Source: Fragum whitleyi (lineage: Eukaryota; Mollusca; Bivalvia; Cardiida; Cardiidae). From it: 64,000 bases of DNA. How positions within the stretch are numbered: position 1 is the first letter of the stretch; every line of letters starts with the position of its first letter. The notes under the pieces are model-generated. The model was not told the origin of the DNA. It did no database searches and was given only the letters and a program-made list of their open reading frames with translations. Both the position numbers and the translations under genes were made by a program. The stretch spans positions 43,699,369 to 43,763,368 of the forward strand of contig OX411554.1 in assembly GCA_948146395.1 (NCBI GenBank). The letters run 5' to 3'. Positions 1 through 11,826 of the stretch are shown here, piece by piece.

Positions 1-120
1 TCAGTAAATGACTTTGGATCTCAGGTTCGAACCTTGACGGCGGCTCAAACGCTTTCTGACGTTTGTCTTCCGCGGTTGGGTAGCAGCTAGGGCTAGTGCA
101 CAAACAAAGGAAGAAAATGA
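1..120 (+). repeat. 3' part of a tRNA-derived SINE
   Basis: The window opens inside a SINE. A T-arm-like ggttcgaacc is followed by a body of the type ttctgacgtttgtcttccgcggttgggtagcagct, which parallels the body that follows the tRNA-like heads at 3304 and 13767. The 5' head lies outside the window and the V-like end is not evident. It is recognised only by similarity to the other copies here. Confidence 0.5.
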
Positions 121-1480
121 CTTTACTTCTTGGTGGACGTTTGTACGTCTAACAGTGTAAGTGCGTGAGAAAAATCCGGTCAGATGTTAATAGCTTTTTA
201 AAAAAGTAGTTCCAACTAGGGTTCGATTTTCTTTTCTTTAAGACTTGTTTCCGCTAGACAACTAAGAATTTTGAAAATGGCTTTATTAAAGAATTCTTTA
301 AAATTTGTAGATTATCTAAAGACTCCTTTTAAATGCAAACTCAGCCGCAAAGCCTAAACCACGTTTTATAAACTTTCGCCTTTTGTTTTTTCCGTGGTGT
401 AAGGGGGGTGGGGGCAAAAACTTAGTGGCTGATTTTGTATCCCGCTGTATGAGAGACAGCGGGTAGTATTTAAACATTCCTGCTCTCTAATTTGACAATA
501 GATTCTGCGAGTAGAATGAGCAGCAGACGACACGTGGTGCTATATACCCATAGTTCTTTCACCGTCTATCAATTAATAACCAGGGATGTGGTCGTCGGAG
601 ATGAAAATCCCGTTGAATAATGTTTTCACTCTATAAAAAAAGATTTTCGATTTTTAGAGTGAAAGATTCGTTTTCTCATTTATAACATTTTTACTTATCT
701 TAATGGAAAATATAAGAAGAATCATCACAAGCAAAACCATGTCTTGCAATACAATATGCAACATGCTACATTTAGATAAAGCTTATTCGAATAACGCCAG
801 TAAACTAGTTGTTGTTACGACATTTAAAAAAGTGACATTGCTGACATCTCTCTGTTTGTCACTCACGCAAGACAAGTTTCAGAGAATGCGAACTTATAGG
901 CATACGTTTTAAAATATTGAATTTCGATGACATCATTCACCAGCTGTATTTGAGAGATTTCATTTGTTCCCTAGTAATACACTCCTCAAAACTCCTAAGC
1001 GGCCACTTGCATTTTTGGTCATATGTTTTAAACATTAAACGCATGCAGGAGTACCCTCGATTTCAAAGTTAACATTGGTGGGTGGGGTATTTTTGACATT
1101 TCTTATTAGAATAACGAATGGGTAGAGAGCTGCGACATTTCTCTTATTCTGAAGAAGTCCATGGGCGTTCTTCCACTGATATCGGTACATAGCATTGATT
1201 AGATTTGCGTTTTTCAAATGTCGAAAATTTCGAAAGTCTCTAAAAATGCCATTTTTGTGACTTTTGGAAGTTGAGGGTACAGGTATTTGATTACTTCTTT
1301 ATGACTTCCTGATGAATGACATTTCAAAACAATTTGACAGGATGGTGGCTGAATGACCACTCTTTTGAAAATCAATGGTGACATTTCAAAAAAGAGGCGG
1401 AAAAAATGTGAAAAATTGAGAAATGTATGGTGGCCGCTTAGAACTTTTGAGTAGTGTACAGGTGTTTTGGGCTATTTGTG
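121..1480. other. AT-rich DNA without recognisable gene
   Basis: I find no convincing exon on either strand. Short open frames near 703-912 (+) and 1035-1217 (-) have no splice or codon-use support. The phrase 'tcaaagttaacattggtggg' near 1063 recurs at about 34568 and 60942, so part of this stretch is a degenerate relative of the 586-bp MITE family described at 34381 and 60751. Confidence 0.5.
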
Positions 1481-1488
1481 GATATGTA

Positions 1489-1849
1489 TTCTGCGTAATT
1501 AATGAACTGGCAGGGCGGGGCTTAACCGTTACGTAATTTTGCGATTTTAATTTTCAATAGTTTGGGTTCTTTCGAATTTTAATCGGTAATCATCGTTAAC
1601 GCGTGCAAATAACTGTATCATAAACCTAAAGGATTCTCGTGCTTTGAGAGAGTGAACACATTTCATCGTTTGATTGCCAGAAGTTACGAGGATTTGGTTA
1701 CCAACCTACGATTTAAGGTCTCGCGTTATTAATGTCGACTCTCTTTAGAAGTAGGTTATTTTAGATAACAGCTGATTTCCCTTAACCTTAAGTGTAACGA
1801 CCCGTTACTTAGGCTCCGCCCTGCCAGGGCATTAATCATGGATAATACA
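1489..1849. mobile_element. MITE with ggcagggcgg termini, copy 1
   Basis: This is a non-autonomous element of about 360 bp. The left end reads ctggcagggcggggctta and the right end reads taggctccgccctgccag, an inverted terminal repeat. A second copy of similar length with the same ends lies at 4190-4582. The flanks (tattctgcg, ggataatac) are also shared, so the inverted repeat extends outward. There is no coding capacity. Confidence 0.8.
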
Positions 1850-3303
1850 TTACAGTAACTGATTTATCGTTCTAAGTTCCTTTTAAACTTAGTGTATTTT
1901 TAGAATACATATGATGTAAACAGTTCATGTGAAGAGGGTCGGGCCCCTGATTATATTTGTGACCCGCAATTCAAAAAGGAACGAACTGGGTATTGGGAAA
2001 ATAAGATTTATTTAAATGCGACCGTTTTTTCCCCTTTTTGAGTGACAGATCACACACATTTCTTAAAAGAACTCAGGTGTTAATGCTATAGTCCAATTGT
2101 CTCATGAACCGTAAACATAAATAAATGCAATTATTATTTGGCTAATTTCGCCTGAGATTCTGTGCATATTCCGTAAATGTTCTGAAAATTTCCGAGTTTA
2201 ATTGCATTAACCGTTAGTAATTTATTAATACATACATAATGTTACCAGCGAATGAAAGCAAGAAGTGATGGCTCAATCGGTTAAGGTGCACACTCACAAT
2301 CATTCATCTATGAGTTCAAATCACTGTCGCGCTTTTTTTTTTAAATTTCTTTTTGTTCATACTTTTTTCGCCCCCCCCCCCTTTCAAAGCTCACACTAAG
2401 GTAATATTAATTTTTTTCTTTTTGATATCAGTAAATGACCGCTTTCAGCTTAATCATTTTGCGACATCTCAGGTGCAAAGAAGCCTTTATTATTTTATAA
2501 AAGTTAAGTCACGTGAATATATGTTACCCATTTTTTGAGAAAAGGACACAATTTTCCTGCTAAACCTTGTTTCGAGCCTGTCCAAAAAAACTCGGGGAAG
2601 AATACAAACACTGGCAAAGTTACCACATAGATACCCGAAATCACTAGAGCTCCATTTGTTGTTGTTGTTTTAATATTATCATGATTATTTTGGTAGTAAT
2701 AGTAGAAGTTGTATTTTTGTTTGTGTGTGCTGGAAAGGGCTGAAGAGACTAGTAGTTTACATTCACATAGAATAGGCTATTACATTTATTTTTCCAATGA
2801 ATTTGATAAAGCGTTAAGTAGGATAAAATGATAACTTAATTAGAAAATAAATTTAAAATTGAAAAAATGTCTTCTTAATTTAACTGACCAAAAAAGTGAA
2901 TAACGCCAACCCCGCCGGTAAAAATAGTCAAAAGTGATTGCAAGACAGAAAAAATATAGAACATTCGAGTAAGAAAAATATTATATCTAATACTCGGTTT
3001 GAACTCATGGTCTTGTGAACCAGGGGCGAGTGTCTTAACCTCTACACCACCGGTTTGATTAGTGTATAAGCCCCTAGAAAACAGTTAATTCATAATTCAA
3101 ATTAGCAGAAATCGTCGACTATCGGTGTTTTCCGATTTCACTCACGGAAAATAAACAGAGTCTCAGGCTAAATTAGCCAAGGAATAACATTGAAACTTGT
3201 CGAACTTGGGTCGTCGAAACATTTTACATTTATGTTATATTTACATTGATAGACTCCTTTTTCGTCTCTTTAATATTACCACAATGCCACCAGAAACGTC
3301 CTA
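1850..3303. other. Non-coding DNA with degenerate tRNA-like SINE heads
   Basis: No gene is supported. Two degraded tRNA-like heads are visible. One at about 2268-2335 (+) reads gatggctcaatcggttaagg and then a T-arm-like gagttcaaatc. The other at about 2995-3062 (-) has its T-arm complement ggtttgaactc followed by an A-box-like region. Both have lost stem pairing. There are also a poly-C run near 2371 and poly-T runs. Confidence 0.45.
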
Positions 3304-3580
3304 GCCGCCACCATAACGCAGTTGGTTAGGCATAAGACTTCCAATCTGGAAGTCATGGGTTCGATCCCCGGTGGCGGCAAATATCCTTTCCGACGATTGT
3401 CTTTCACCAGTGGGTAGATAATCGTAAACCTATGTGAAATAGCAGTCGGAGGCTAGGAAAGGGTGTAATGGTAGTACAGGTGAAAGAAATACCAGGAATC
3501 CATTGTTAGGTGCTCCGGCCGCCGCGATATAACTGCGAGATTGTTTAAAGCGGCGTTAAACCCATTTAAACAAACAAAAC
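3304..3580 (+). repeat. V-SINE-like element, copy 1
   Basis: A tRNA-like head (acceptor GCCGCCA pairing with TGGCGGC; T-arm gggttcgatcccc) is followed by a roughly 200-bp body ending in gcggcgttaaaccc and then caaacaaa. This architecture matches V-SINE-type retroposons of molluscs such as those called RUDI; that family assignment is from memory. Related copies are at 3740, 13767, 15189, 39663 (5'-truncated) and 58044. It is transcribed by RNA polymerase III when active and codes for nothing. Confidence 0.8.
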
Positions 3581-3739
3581 CAGAAACGTCCACCTTCAGT
3601 ACTTTCAGTGCTTTGACTTTCATAGATGTTAGATAAAAAGACCAAAGTATATATATAGAGAGAACGAACAAAATGATTTAAGTATAATTTTGTTTAATCT
3701 TTAGATACGACATTATGCCCGCTCACCGAAGAATGTCAG

Positions 3740-4015
3740 GCCGCCGTCATAGAGCAGTTTTTCGCGAGTCGGAATGTCATTATAGAGGTTCGAGTCCCCG
3801 ATGGCCGCACTCTCCCTTTCCTACTTTTTGTCTCCCTAAAATAGGTCGATAGTCTTAGACCTATGAGGGATAGCAGCTGGAGGCTAGGAAAGGATGTAAT
3901 GGCAGTACCGGTGTGAGAAATACGATTAATCCACTTTTAGGTGCACAAAGCCGCCGCAATTTAACTGAAAGGTAGATGAAAGCGGCTTAAAACCATATTC
4001 AAAATCAAATTCAAA
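3740..4015 (+). repeat. V-SINE-like element, copy 2
   Basis: This is a diverged copy of the SINE at 3304: a gccgccgtcatagagcag head, body with 'ggaggctaggaaaggatgta', and tail 'gcggcttaaaacc' followed by an A/C-rich end. It ends about 50 bp before the predicted exon at 4066, so the polypyrimidine tract of that exon begins just past a retroposon tail. Confidence 0.75.
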
Positions 4016-4065
4016 CCGACGAATTTCTAATAATTATCATCCCTTGTTGGTTCCACTCCTTTCAG

Positions 4066-4167
4066 GCCGCTTCAATCCAGAAGGAGATCACGACTACACA
4101 TGCTCCGACCACGACTTTCGAAACAAACGAATTTGACGGCTACAACTTTTACTATGATCCGCACATG
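4066..4167 (+). CDS. Internal exon of an unrecognised protein gene (exon A)
   Basis: The exon follows a pyrimidine-rich tract ending in tttcag and stops at ATG|GTATAAG. It is 102 nt, open and phase 0 at both ends, giving 34 codons that end FDGYNFYYDPHM with GC-richer third positions than the surroundings. The exons at 7403 and 13328 are also phase 0, so the three can join into one frame. An alternative frame begins FNPEGDHDYTC but meets a stop; a frameshift inside the exon is therefore possible. It is sandwiched between a SINE and a MITE 22 bp after the donor. No family recognised; upstream exons were not found in the window. Confidence 0.5.
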
Positions 4168-4189
4168 GTATAAGACTTTAAATTATAGA

Positions 4190-4582
4190 TATTCTGCGCA
4201 ATTAATCAACTGGCAGGGCGTGGCTTAGCCGTGACGTAATTAGATGAGTTTACTTTTCAATATTTTGGGTTCTTTCAGAAGTTAGTAGGCAATTACCACT
4301 AACGCGTCCAAATAACTGTATCCTAAAACCGTAAGGATCCACGTGCTTAGAGAGGGTGAACACATTTCATCGTTTGGTTACAAAAGACTCGTAACTTCAG
4401 CTTAGACAAGCTGAAGTTACGAGGATTTTGCTTCCCACCGGCGATTGAAGGTCTCGAGTTATTTATATCGACTCTCTGTAGAAGTAAGTAAATTTAGATA
4501 AAAGTTGTTTTACCTTAACCTTAAGTGCAACGAACCAATACTTAGGCTCCGCCCTGCCAGGGCATTTATCATGGATAATACA
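4190..4582. mobile_element. MITE with ggcagggcg termini, copy 2
   Basis: This is a second copy of the element at 1489, with ctggcagggcgtggcttagc at the left and taggctccgccctgccaggg at the right. It contains an internal palindrome near 4390-4426 (gtaacttcagctt and its complement) that copy 1 lacks. Confidence 0.8.
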
Positions 4583-5285
4583 TGTTACATTATCATGCCA
4601 AATTTATTTGCAACAATTATTTAATCAATAGTCTAATTTATTCTTCGAACTCACTTACACAATGTTACCCTTATCTGCTCCCGGGCTATAAGGAGATATT
4701 GGCCTGCCGCCTTAGGGCAGTTGGAAGTTAAGATATATAGTCTATTCTTATGCCATCTATTTTCGTATGACTGTACATTCACGATTATCGAATCGCACGT
4801 TTGAAATTCGGCTGTCATTGCACTCAGACTGACAAACCACACAGGTACCCATTTAAACACCTTGACTGCTGTCCGTGGTCTAGAAGTAGATGGCTTCTGC
4901 CTCTTGACCCAAAGGTCCTTGTTCGATTCCCGGAAGCGGCTTACGATCTAGGTTCTTTTATTGGCCCATTCGGTGGGAGTACTGGTGAATCTTCCGGGAA
5001 GCAGACTCTAGGGGGGATTGATAGATACGTTGTAAGAATCTGTTTCTCGATCGATATGAAATAAATAGATTTAACCATACACCTGGGAGGAGAGAAGCAA
5101 CAACAACAACAACAACAAAATACCTTGGTTCCGGCGCGGTTCGATACCGAGAATTTCCTATACCGAATCCACCACCCTAACCACTAACCTACGTACTCAA
5201 CCAAGAACTACATCCAAGTCTATAAGCCAGAGAAAGCAAATCACTAATATAGAAAGGATATGTATAGTTTTTTATATAGAGGATA
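4583..5285. other. Non-coding DNA with SINE-like fragments
   Basis: A degenerate tRNA-like segment lies near 4870-4937 (tggtctagaagtagatgg, then gttcgattcccgg). A minus-strand one lies near 5130-5205 (gcggttcgataccgag). A (caa)n run is at 5098-5118. Open frames on both strands around 4651-5064 overlap these fragments and have no splice support. Confidence 0.45.
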
Positions 5286-5287
5286 TT

Positions 5288-5700
5288 TAATGAGTGGCCA
5301 TTGAATACTGAATTTATTAAACGAGCCATCTATAAACAGATAAAAACGAGGCTGCGCCGAGTTTTTATCTTTGTTAGATGACGAGTTTAATAAATTCTGT
5401 ATTTTATGAGCACAAATTTTATATTCTGTTTAAAATATGACCCGAATTTTAGCGAAAAATCGTCAAAATTCTTGAAATTCAACGTTTCAATTTTCCGCGA
5501 AACTTATAACGTCGTTTAAAAATGACGTCACAAAACATAGATTATGACGTTATTTTCGCAGTTACAAAATAGCGTTGCTATTCGTTCTGAGCTCATTTGC
5601 ATTGTTATTCCACTAGTGTAATAACACTCGTGTAATATCAAAAATATTCAACGGGTTTATATTACTACCGCGAGGTAGGTCATATTATAAAATATGTTCA
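5288..5700. repeat. Palindromic repeat with cactagtgtaataacac core
   Basis: It contains an inverted pair around 5325-5395 (taaacagataaaaacgaggc against gagtttttatctttg) and a segment at 5600-5660 with cactagtgtaataacactcg and caacgggttt. The latter recurs in inverse orientation at 63640-63720, and the start of the repeat recurs at 59890-59962. A dispersed non-coding element; its borders are approximate. Confidence 0.55.
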
Positions 5701-5780
5701 TCCTTTAATATTATGTTTGGATGAAACCGAAATAACTATTTTCTTCAACCAGAAAATTTTAAGGTAGTGGTTATGTTAAA

Positions 5781-7080
5781 TAAGGTAACTGCGGACACAT
5801 AGAGGGCCATTTTAGGTCCAAATTTTAAATTGTCTGCAAATCATGCCGACTGCGATAAAACTGAACATTGAAGTACCCGCTTTCGTATTTCGGTCATAAA
5901 AGGGAATTTCATTACGTAGAGTTGACGACATGACGTCATTAAGGGACCGACCCCTTTTTAGGGACCAAAATAAGTTATTATCCATTTTTTCGGAAATAAT
6001 AAACCGATTTTCATCCCGAAAACGCCAGTTGCTTCGTTTAAAGACGCATGATGTTATGTTTTATTGATATGAAGATATAAGTGTAAGAAATACAATTAAG
6101 TGTAACGTTAATGTAAATGTTAATGCCTTCTGTGTTGCTGTTTTCGAGTACAGTCACTGGAAATATTTCCTTTCTATCGAAAATTTTTTCGGCGACCTAT
6201 GCTGAAATTTATATTTGTTACTGCCAAACCATTCCGCTGAAGAAATTTGAAATAAAAACCAAGTGTCTTCGGGTAAGATTTTTTTGTAAAATTCGATTCC
6301 GCGAAGATATCGCAAATCAAAGGATATTTCAACGTCGCATCAAATGTTCACAAAAGCTGTCTTTAAAAATGGATAAAACTTAAATGAATTTTCGTATTTC
6401 TTAAAATCACATTCAGACTTAATACTTTTGAAGCCTATATTTTACAATAAATCTTTATTTCAAATAATGTTAGAATACGTTATTGCACGAAGATAGGCTC
6501 CAAATAAGCATAGTACCGATGGTTTTGGTGCGACGTCGAATTCGACGAAAAATGTTGCAACAACTTCACAAAATCGAATTTAATACAAAACCTAACCCAA
6601 AAACATATCGTTTTTATTTGATTAACGCAAAGCATATTCTTTTCGCTACAAAATAACAAAAAATCAGCATAGGTCACCGGAAAAAAATCTGAGAAATTTC
6701 CATTTATTAACAAAAAAATGAAGAGAAAAAAGGAACGTCAAATCTTCAAATTCGCGAAATAGTTAGCGTTTCGGGCTTATTTCTCTATTTGAATGTGCAC
6801 AGAAATTAAACGATTAGCTCGGGCGTTCTTGGACTTTCAAAATGAAACTTTTTACGTAAAAATCGGCCGATTAATTCAGAAAACATTTGCAAATAATGAT
6901 TTTGGCGGGTAGAAAAGGGGTTGGCCCTTTAATGACGTCACTACGTCAAACGAACGAGCTTCAGACCCTTTTCATTGCGTGTTCGCTAATTCCCGCACTT
7001 CAAATATAAATATCAGAAATTATTGTGAGATTTTATGGAAAGCCGAAAATTGATCATGTTATCTGTCCGCAGTTACCTTA
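5781..7080. mobile_element. 1.3-kb foldback DNA element with TAAGGTAACTGCGGACA ends
   Basis: The left end TAAGGTAACTGCGGACA is the exact reverse complement of the right end TGTCCGCAGTTACCTTA. The two halves are themselves inverted relatives: gacgtcattaagggaccgac near 5934 against the complement near 6910, and related runs at 6260 and 6600. Similar interior sequence occurs at 28970-29600 and 33270-33560. The open frames inside are shared by DNA homology only. Non-autonomous transposon. Confidence 0.8.
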
Positions 7081-7125
7081 AATCTCTCATTCATGAAAGC
7101 GACTACTGTCTTTTTCAACCATAGT

Positions 7126-7225
7126 GGAGAAATGTTATTACCGGATACATCGGGATTTGAACCCACGCGGACACGGCAAGGTAGTGGACCCGTAATTGTT
7201 CCGCAAAGTTTCGGAAGTAATGAAC
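7126..7225 (-). repeat. Degenerate tRNA-like SINE fragment
   Basis: On the minus strand a T-arm-like sequence (complement of tcgggatttgaaccca) with a possible stem resembles a tRNA-derived head. No clean acceptor stem is present, so this is a SINE relic rather than a tRNA gene. Confidence 0.35.
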
Positions 7226-7402
7226 TTTAAAATCACTGTTAACCTAGGTTTTCTAATGACTTCATTAGGAAACCTCGGTCAAGATTGTGAAAGATCATGA
7301 GTTCAGAAATGTTGTGGAACTATTGCGGCTCAACTACCTAAGGGAGTTACACAGCTGAACCATTTTCTCGTGAAACATCTCTTTATCTTTTGCTTGTTGT
7401 AG

Positions 7403-7531
7403 CATCATTTGTTTGCCAAACAATTCGAGCGATTTTCCAACGGTTCTGTGCACGAAACCTGCTACATCACTCAACTGTCGAAATCGGAGTGGGAGGCCAT
7501 TCACAACGATTACGGCTTGAGAGCAATGGAG
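7403..7531 (+). CDS. Internal exon of an unrecognised protein gene (exon B)
   Basis: The acceptor is tgcttgttgtag, followed by 129 nt open in phase 0 and a GAG|GTTGGT donor, which is a weak but usable match. The 43-residue product includes the segments FAKQFERFSNGSVHETCYIT and LSKSEWEAIHNDYGLRAME. Codon use is clearly protein-like against an AT-rich background, and the peptide is mixed-charge and soluble-looking with one cysteine. It would follow exon A and precede exon C (13328) in frame. I do not recognise the family. Confidence comes from the splice sites, phase agreement and composition, not from homology. Confidence 0.6.
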
Positions 7532-8435
7532 GTTGGTGGCTGTAATTTAGATTATGGCTTTAAGTTTTAGCTATTGACATGCTGATTAAAAACTCGACAA
7601 AATTGCCTTAAATCAAGGGGCTAAATGGCAATGGATTCACGTTTCGTGAGTTAGTATTAATATAGAACATACAATGATCAAAATTGTCTAGGTTGAAAAA
7701 GAATTTCGAAACTAGACTAGTATCAGGCTACAAGTATCTGACTTACAAGTTTGAGATACGATATCTGGCCAAAATTGACACAGTGAGAGATTTCTTTCAC
7801 TAATGCCAAAAAAGAAAAAAAAAAGTAAAAAAGAAAAAAAATATAAAAAAATAAGACAATATTCATTTACTCCGGCCTGCATACTAGAAGCATCACTAAA
7901 TACTAAAAAGAGAAAGAAATATTTCGTAGGTATTCAACGAGTAAGATGAAAGCGTTTTGAATTTAGGGGTAAGTTCATATCGGACTCGGTTTCGACCCGA
8001 GTTAACCGGGTTTCCATCAGAACGGCCTCGGTTTCGACACTAGTGATGTCATTGTAACCTTTCAACCTCGACGCTTCTGATCCTGGGTCAGGCCGGTGTT
8101 ACTTGGGTTCCAAAATGGCGTCGAGAATAGTGCACAACAATTCGATTACAAAAAAAATAAATATTCTCTATTACTTTAAATAACAAATACTTTTTTCTTA
8201 TTTTATATTGTATTTTGCACGAGTTTATCACATTTCTTAATGGGATAACGATATTTCATGGTAAATTAATTATTGTAGTGGTAAATGAGAAGTTTGTTTA
8301 CTACCACCAGTGGGTAACTCCGTTCACATGAATGTCTTTTCTGCGCATGTATATTACAGTCAATTTTAGATTATTACATCATCTCAAGCGTCTCTCGGGC
8401 TGCCATTTGAATTTCCCCTAGAAGTTTGTATTTTA
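7532..8435. other. Intronic DNA, low complexity and small inverted repeats
   Basis: An A-rich purine tract lies at 7805-7856. Short repeated words (tcggtttcgac, cgagttaaccgggtttcc) at 7984-8040 look like a decayed foldback element. No exon is seen. Confidence 0.4.
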
Positions 8436-8750
8436 TCTTATAACTATACAAATATCCGTATGATAACATCCCGTATGATATTTTTTATGATATCACATAG
8501 TTATTTTTAGAACATGATATAATGTGGTTATTTTTAGAAACTTGCATTTCATTTAGAAACGCCGACGAAAACAAGACAAATATAGGTTATAAGATAAATA
8601 TAATACGTACTAAGTGTATTATATGAAAAAATATCAAACTCGGTTGTGAGAATTGATCATTGTCTCGGCAGAGCCTCGACAATGATCAATTCTCCCAACC
8701 TCGTTAGATATTTTTTCTGATACAAAACACTAAGTACGTATTATATATAT
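8436..8750. mobile_element. MITE with long hairpin (tcggcagagcctcga loop), copy 1
   Basis: The right part is a hairpin: ataatacgtactaagtgta to the left of the loop and cactaagtacgtattatat to the right. The loop is flanked by gagaattgatcattgtc and its complement. Copies with the same order occur at 24234-24548 and 53592-53925. Non-coding. Confidence 0.75.
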
Positions 8751-8999
8751 CTCGTTCAATCCTGACGAAACTAGCGATATTTTACTACTTCCTTTAACAT
8801 GACCCCTCATTGTTTCAATTCGAGGTCTACCCGTCTCCTCGGACATATCAAACGCTCGGAACGACAAAGTATAAGATAGCCAATTATTTCAAGATATTTT
8901 TTTAGCAATTTGAATGAAGTTTTTGAGCGTTTTATCGATATAATAATAAAAATAAAAAATAATAGTAATGATAAATATATAAAACTCTTAACGCGAAAT

Positions 9000-9185
9000 G
9001 GTACCATCTGAGAAATCCGCACAACCAGCCCTGCGTTCAGGACAAAAAAAAACCAAACAAAACAAAAAAGGTGCAAACAGTTTTCCGATTATACCCCGCT
9101 TTGCACGTGCAATTTGCATGCCAAGTGGAGTATAATTGACACAATTTTTATTCCATTTAGATATACTGAACACAGGGCTGTATTT
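9000..9185. repeat. Hairpin repeat of the 'ccccgctttgcacg' family
   Basis: It contains caaccagccctgcgttcagg at the left and an imperfect complement (actgaacacagggctg) at the right. In the centre gcaaacagttttccg is followed by accccgctttgcacg. Related hairpins occur at 22260, 30723 and 59385. Confidence 0.6.
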
Positions 9186-9261
9186 GTTGGAAAAATTGAA
9201 CTAAACAGAGTACAACTAAATATCGCATCTCTAGAACTTTTATACAGGAAAGTATAATGAC

Positions 9262-9800
9262 GATTAGAAATTATAGTCCAGTCAAAATAGCATATGACCT
9301 GGACAAAATTAGAACAGAAATGAAACCTATGCAATTGTACTCAGGATGTATCTACCTTTTAACAGAAAAAAAATAAAACAATCCCTTCGTTGCGATTTGA
9401 GTAATTTTGGGTAAAAAAATGGGTTTTTTGATGAAAAATGTGGAAAATTGGTATTTTGTAGGTTTGGAAAAATAATGATATAATTGACGTTGAAATGTGA
9501 GAAATTGTTACTTAACACGAATTTGATGGGTAGAAATGTGTAATTTAGCAGAAAACCAACAAAAAATATCTTTTATTATTTTTTTCCTGGGGGTGGGGTG
9601 GGGGATAATTATTATTGCTGCTAACATAGCATGCAATATGTTTGTGGGTGAATTCTATTTCAGAATAATCAGATTGATTGAATCGGATGAATGTACAGTG
9701 CTCCTTTCTGGAAATTCTGAATTATACATCATCATGGTGCACCTGACTATATCTTTCTGGTATTTCTTGTACTAGTTCAGTAATCATTTCTATTCCGAGT
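9262..9800. repeat. Left arm of a large inverted repeat
   Basis: This stretch matches the reverse complement of 12668-13235, for example ctaaattacacatttctacc at 12943 against 9530-9550, and aggtgcaccatgatgatg at 12719 against 9728-9746. The arms are diverged by substitutions and by a poly-C expansion in the right arm. Together they bracket 9801-12667. Confidence 0.85.
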
Positions 9801-10855
9801 CATCAACTTCTGGTCCCATGATTATCACAGGGATAATTCTGGCTAAGAATTTCATGTGTGAAAAATCTCATCCAGTCGGAACTTATAAGAAAAACTGAGT
9901 TTTCAATGGCAAATTGAACCAAATCCTTTGTAAGAAATAAATTTTGCAGTGAGATTTTTCTCTCGTTTAGCCAATGCGAGTGAGATTTCTAGCAGAAAAA
10001 TGGGAGGATTTTCACAGATCTCACCCGAAAATGATCCCTGTTTTCATTCGTAAATGATGCATCCATTAGAACACAATATCAATGAAAGGTATTCTTCAAA
10101 TGAAGGAAATTTAAACGAACTAATATAACATTATTTATTTGTTCATATGTAATTAAGTTTAAAAACGAACCAAAAAAGATATATATTTATTTGCAACCTT
10201 TTCCCAACTGCACCACGTTTTTTAGCTCACGTGCTCAAGGTGAGCTATTGTGATCGTCTAATGTCGGTCATCCGTCGTCCACAATTGCTTAAAACATCAT
10301 CTCCTCCTAAACAGGTGGGCCAATCTTGATTAAACTTGGCAGGGATGTTCCTTGGGGTAAGCTCTACCAAAGTTGTTCAAATAAGTGAAAGCCACCCTTA
10401 CCTCACCCTTTGCCCTTAACAAAAAAGGTGAAAATATGAAAATCTTCTTCTCTGAAACCAGAAGGCAGAGAGCTTTAACCTTTGGAATGTTGCATCATCT
10501 AGTGGACCTTTACCAAGTTTTTTTTTCATTTCAAGACCCTGGGGTTATATTTATGTCCCACCCTGGTGAACCCCTTTTTACATGAATAAAAGCTTAAATA
10601 TTATGAAAAAAAATCTTCTTCTCTAAAACCAGATGGCTGACAGCTCTCATATTTGGTATGTAGCATCGTCTAGTGGACCTCTACCAAGTTTGTTCATATT
10701 AAGTTCACGGGTTCATATATTGGCACCAACCAGGCCCATCCTTTTTAGCTCACCTGAACATAAAGGATTAAAATACGAAATTTTCAAAAATTCGTCACCT
10801 GATTTCAATTTAAAAAAACGTGTTGCCGTTGGGAAAAGATTGTAGATATATATAC
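9801..10855. repeat. Non-coding DNA including a gtgagctattgtgatc tandem-type repeat
   Basis: From about 10210 the sequence ttttttagctcacgtgctca and gtgagctattgtgatcgtct begins a cassette of loosely repeated units (ccagatggctgacagctctc; ctagtggacctctaccaagt at 10499 and 10670) ending near 10750 with ttttagctcacctgaac. Such cassettes are widespread in mollusc genomes. The open frames within it are repeat-derived. Nothing is recognised in 9801-10200. Confidence 0.55.
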
Positions 10856-11108
10856 TACTCAAAGTTTGCTAATCACCAAGACCTTTTTATACTAAAGTTT
10901 AGGGAAAAATGAAATTTGATAATAAAAATGTTTGAAAATGGTCGATTGGTATCAGTTTTTTTAAATTTTAAGAAGAAATAAAGCTTTATAATGATAAGAA
11001 GATTTTAAATGTAGACCAAACAGGGAGACCCTTGAAATCGGTCTATTTTTTTGAAAATTGAAAAAATCGAATTTGACCAAAAAAGGTGTTCTTTCAATTG
11101 CATTTCGA

Positions 11109-11826
11109 TCAATAACGAGTATGAGAGCCGGCACTGTCAATAACAGCCTGACAGCGCCTCTGTATACTCCTGATTAAGTTCTGGATTACTATTTGGGGAA
11201 TAACAGACCATTCTTCTCTAAGGATCTGACCGAGCTCCTGGAGTGTCCTTGGATGGACGTGGCGAGCCAAAACTCGGACCTGTAGCTCATTCCACATATA
11301 CTCTATCGGATTTAAGTCCGGTGAGCGAGCCGGCAAGTCCAGACATGGAATGCCTTCTTCTTGGCAATACTCTTGGACTATACGGGCTGTGTGTGGACGG
11401 GCATTATCATCAAAATGAATCCATCCCCAATAGCACCAGCGTAAAATATTACCTGGTTATTGAAGATTTCATCGATGTACCTACGAGCTATCAGAGTACC
11501 TTTTTCTAAAATAACAAGATCATTCGGCCAATTCCAGCTGATGCCACCTTAAACCATGATGGACCAAACCCAATAACGATCGTGCTCAGCAATGTTTGCT
11601 ATATGAACCTTTCCCCCGCTCTTCTCCACACCCTATCCCGCCTATCAGTGTAGTCCAGGCAATACCTAGACTCATCTGTAAATAGCACCAGGCGCCAGCG
11701 TCTTATACGCCAGCCAACGTGGTCCAAAGCCCATGTTAACCGATGCTGACAATGAACTCGGGACAGCGGAATACAAATACATGGTCTTCTTGACCTCAGG
11801 TTATGCTCATGCAGCCGTTTTTTTAA
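11109..11826 (-). pseudogene. Tc1-like transposase relic (catalytic domain part)
   Basis: Read on the minus strand this is the C-terminal two thirds of a Tc1/mariner transposase of the DDE superfamily. The first catalytic Asp lies in RLVLFTDESR, then the second Asp region DNARPHTARIVQE, then PARSPDLNPIEYMWNEL carrying the last acidic residue. A stop after WSIMV and frame changes near 11430 and 11600 break the frame. The N-terminal DNA-binding domain is missing: homology stops at 11826, exactly where a SINE begins. A plausible element end (tactactcaaagtttg) is at 10853. Dead copy. Confidence 0.85.

Noticed and set aside
6117..6713. Protein shared between 6480-6713 (-) and 29271-29537 (+), ending HRYYAYLxxIFVQ
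   Set aside because: Both lie within related non-autonomous foldback elements, so similarity is DNA-level element homology. There is no start context, and the palindrome halves are equally similar.
10385..10845. Plus-strand frames as exons
   Set aside because: They consist of the repeated ctagtggacctctaccaag cassette typical of dispersed mollusc repeats.
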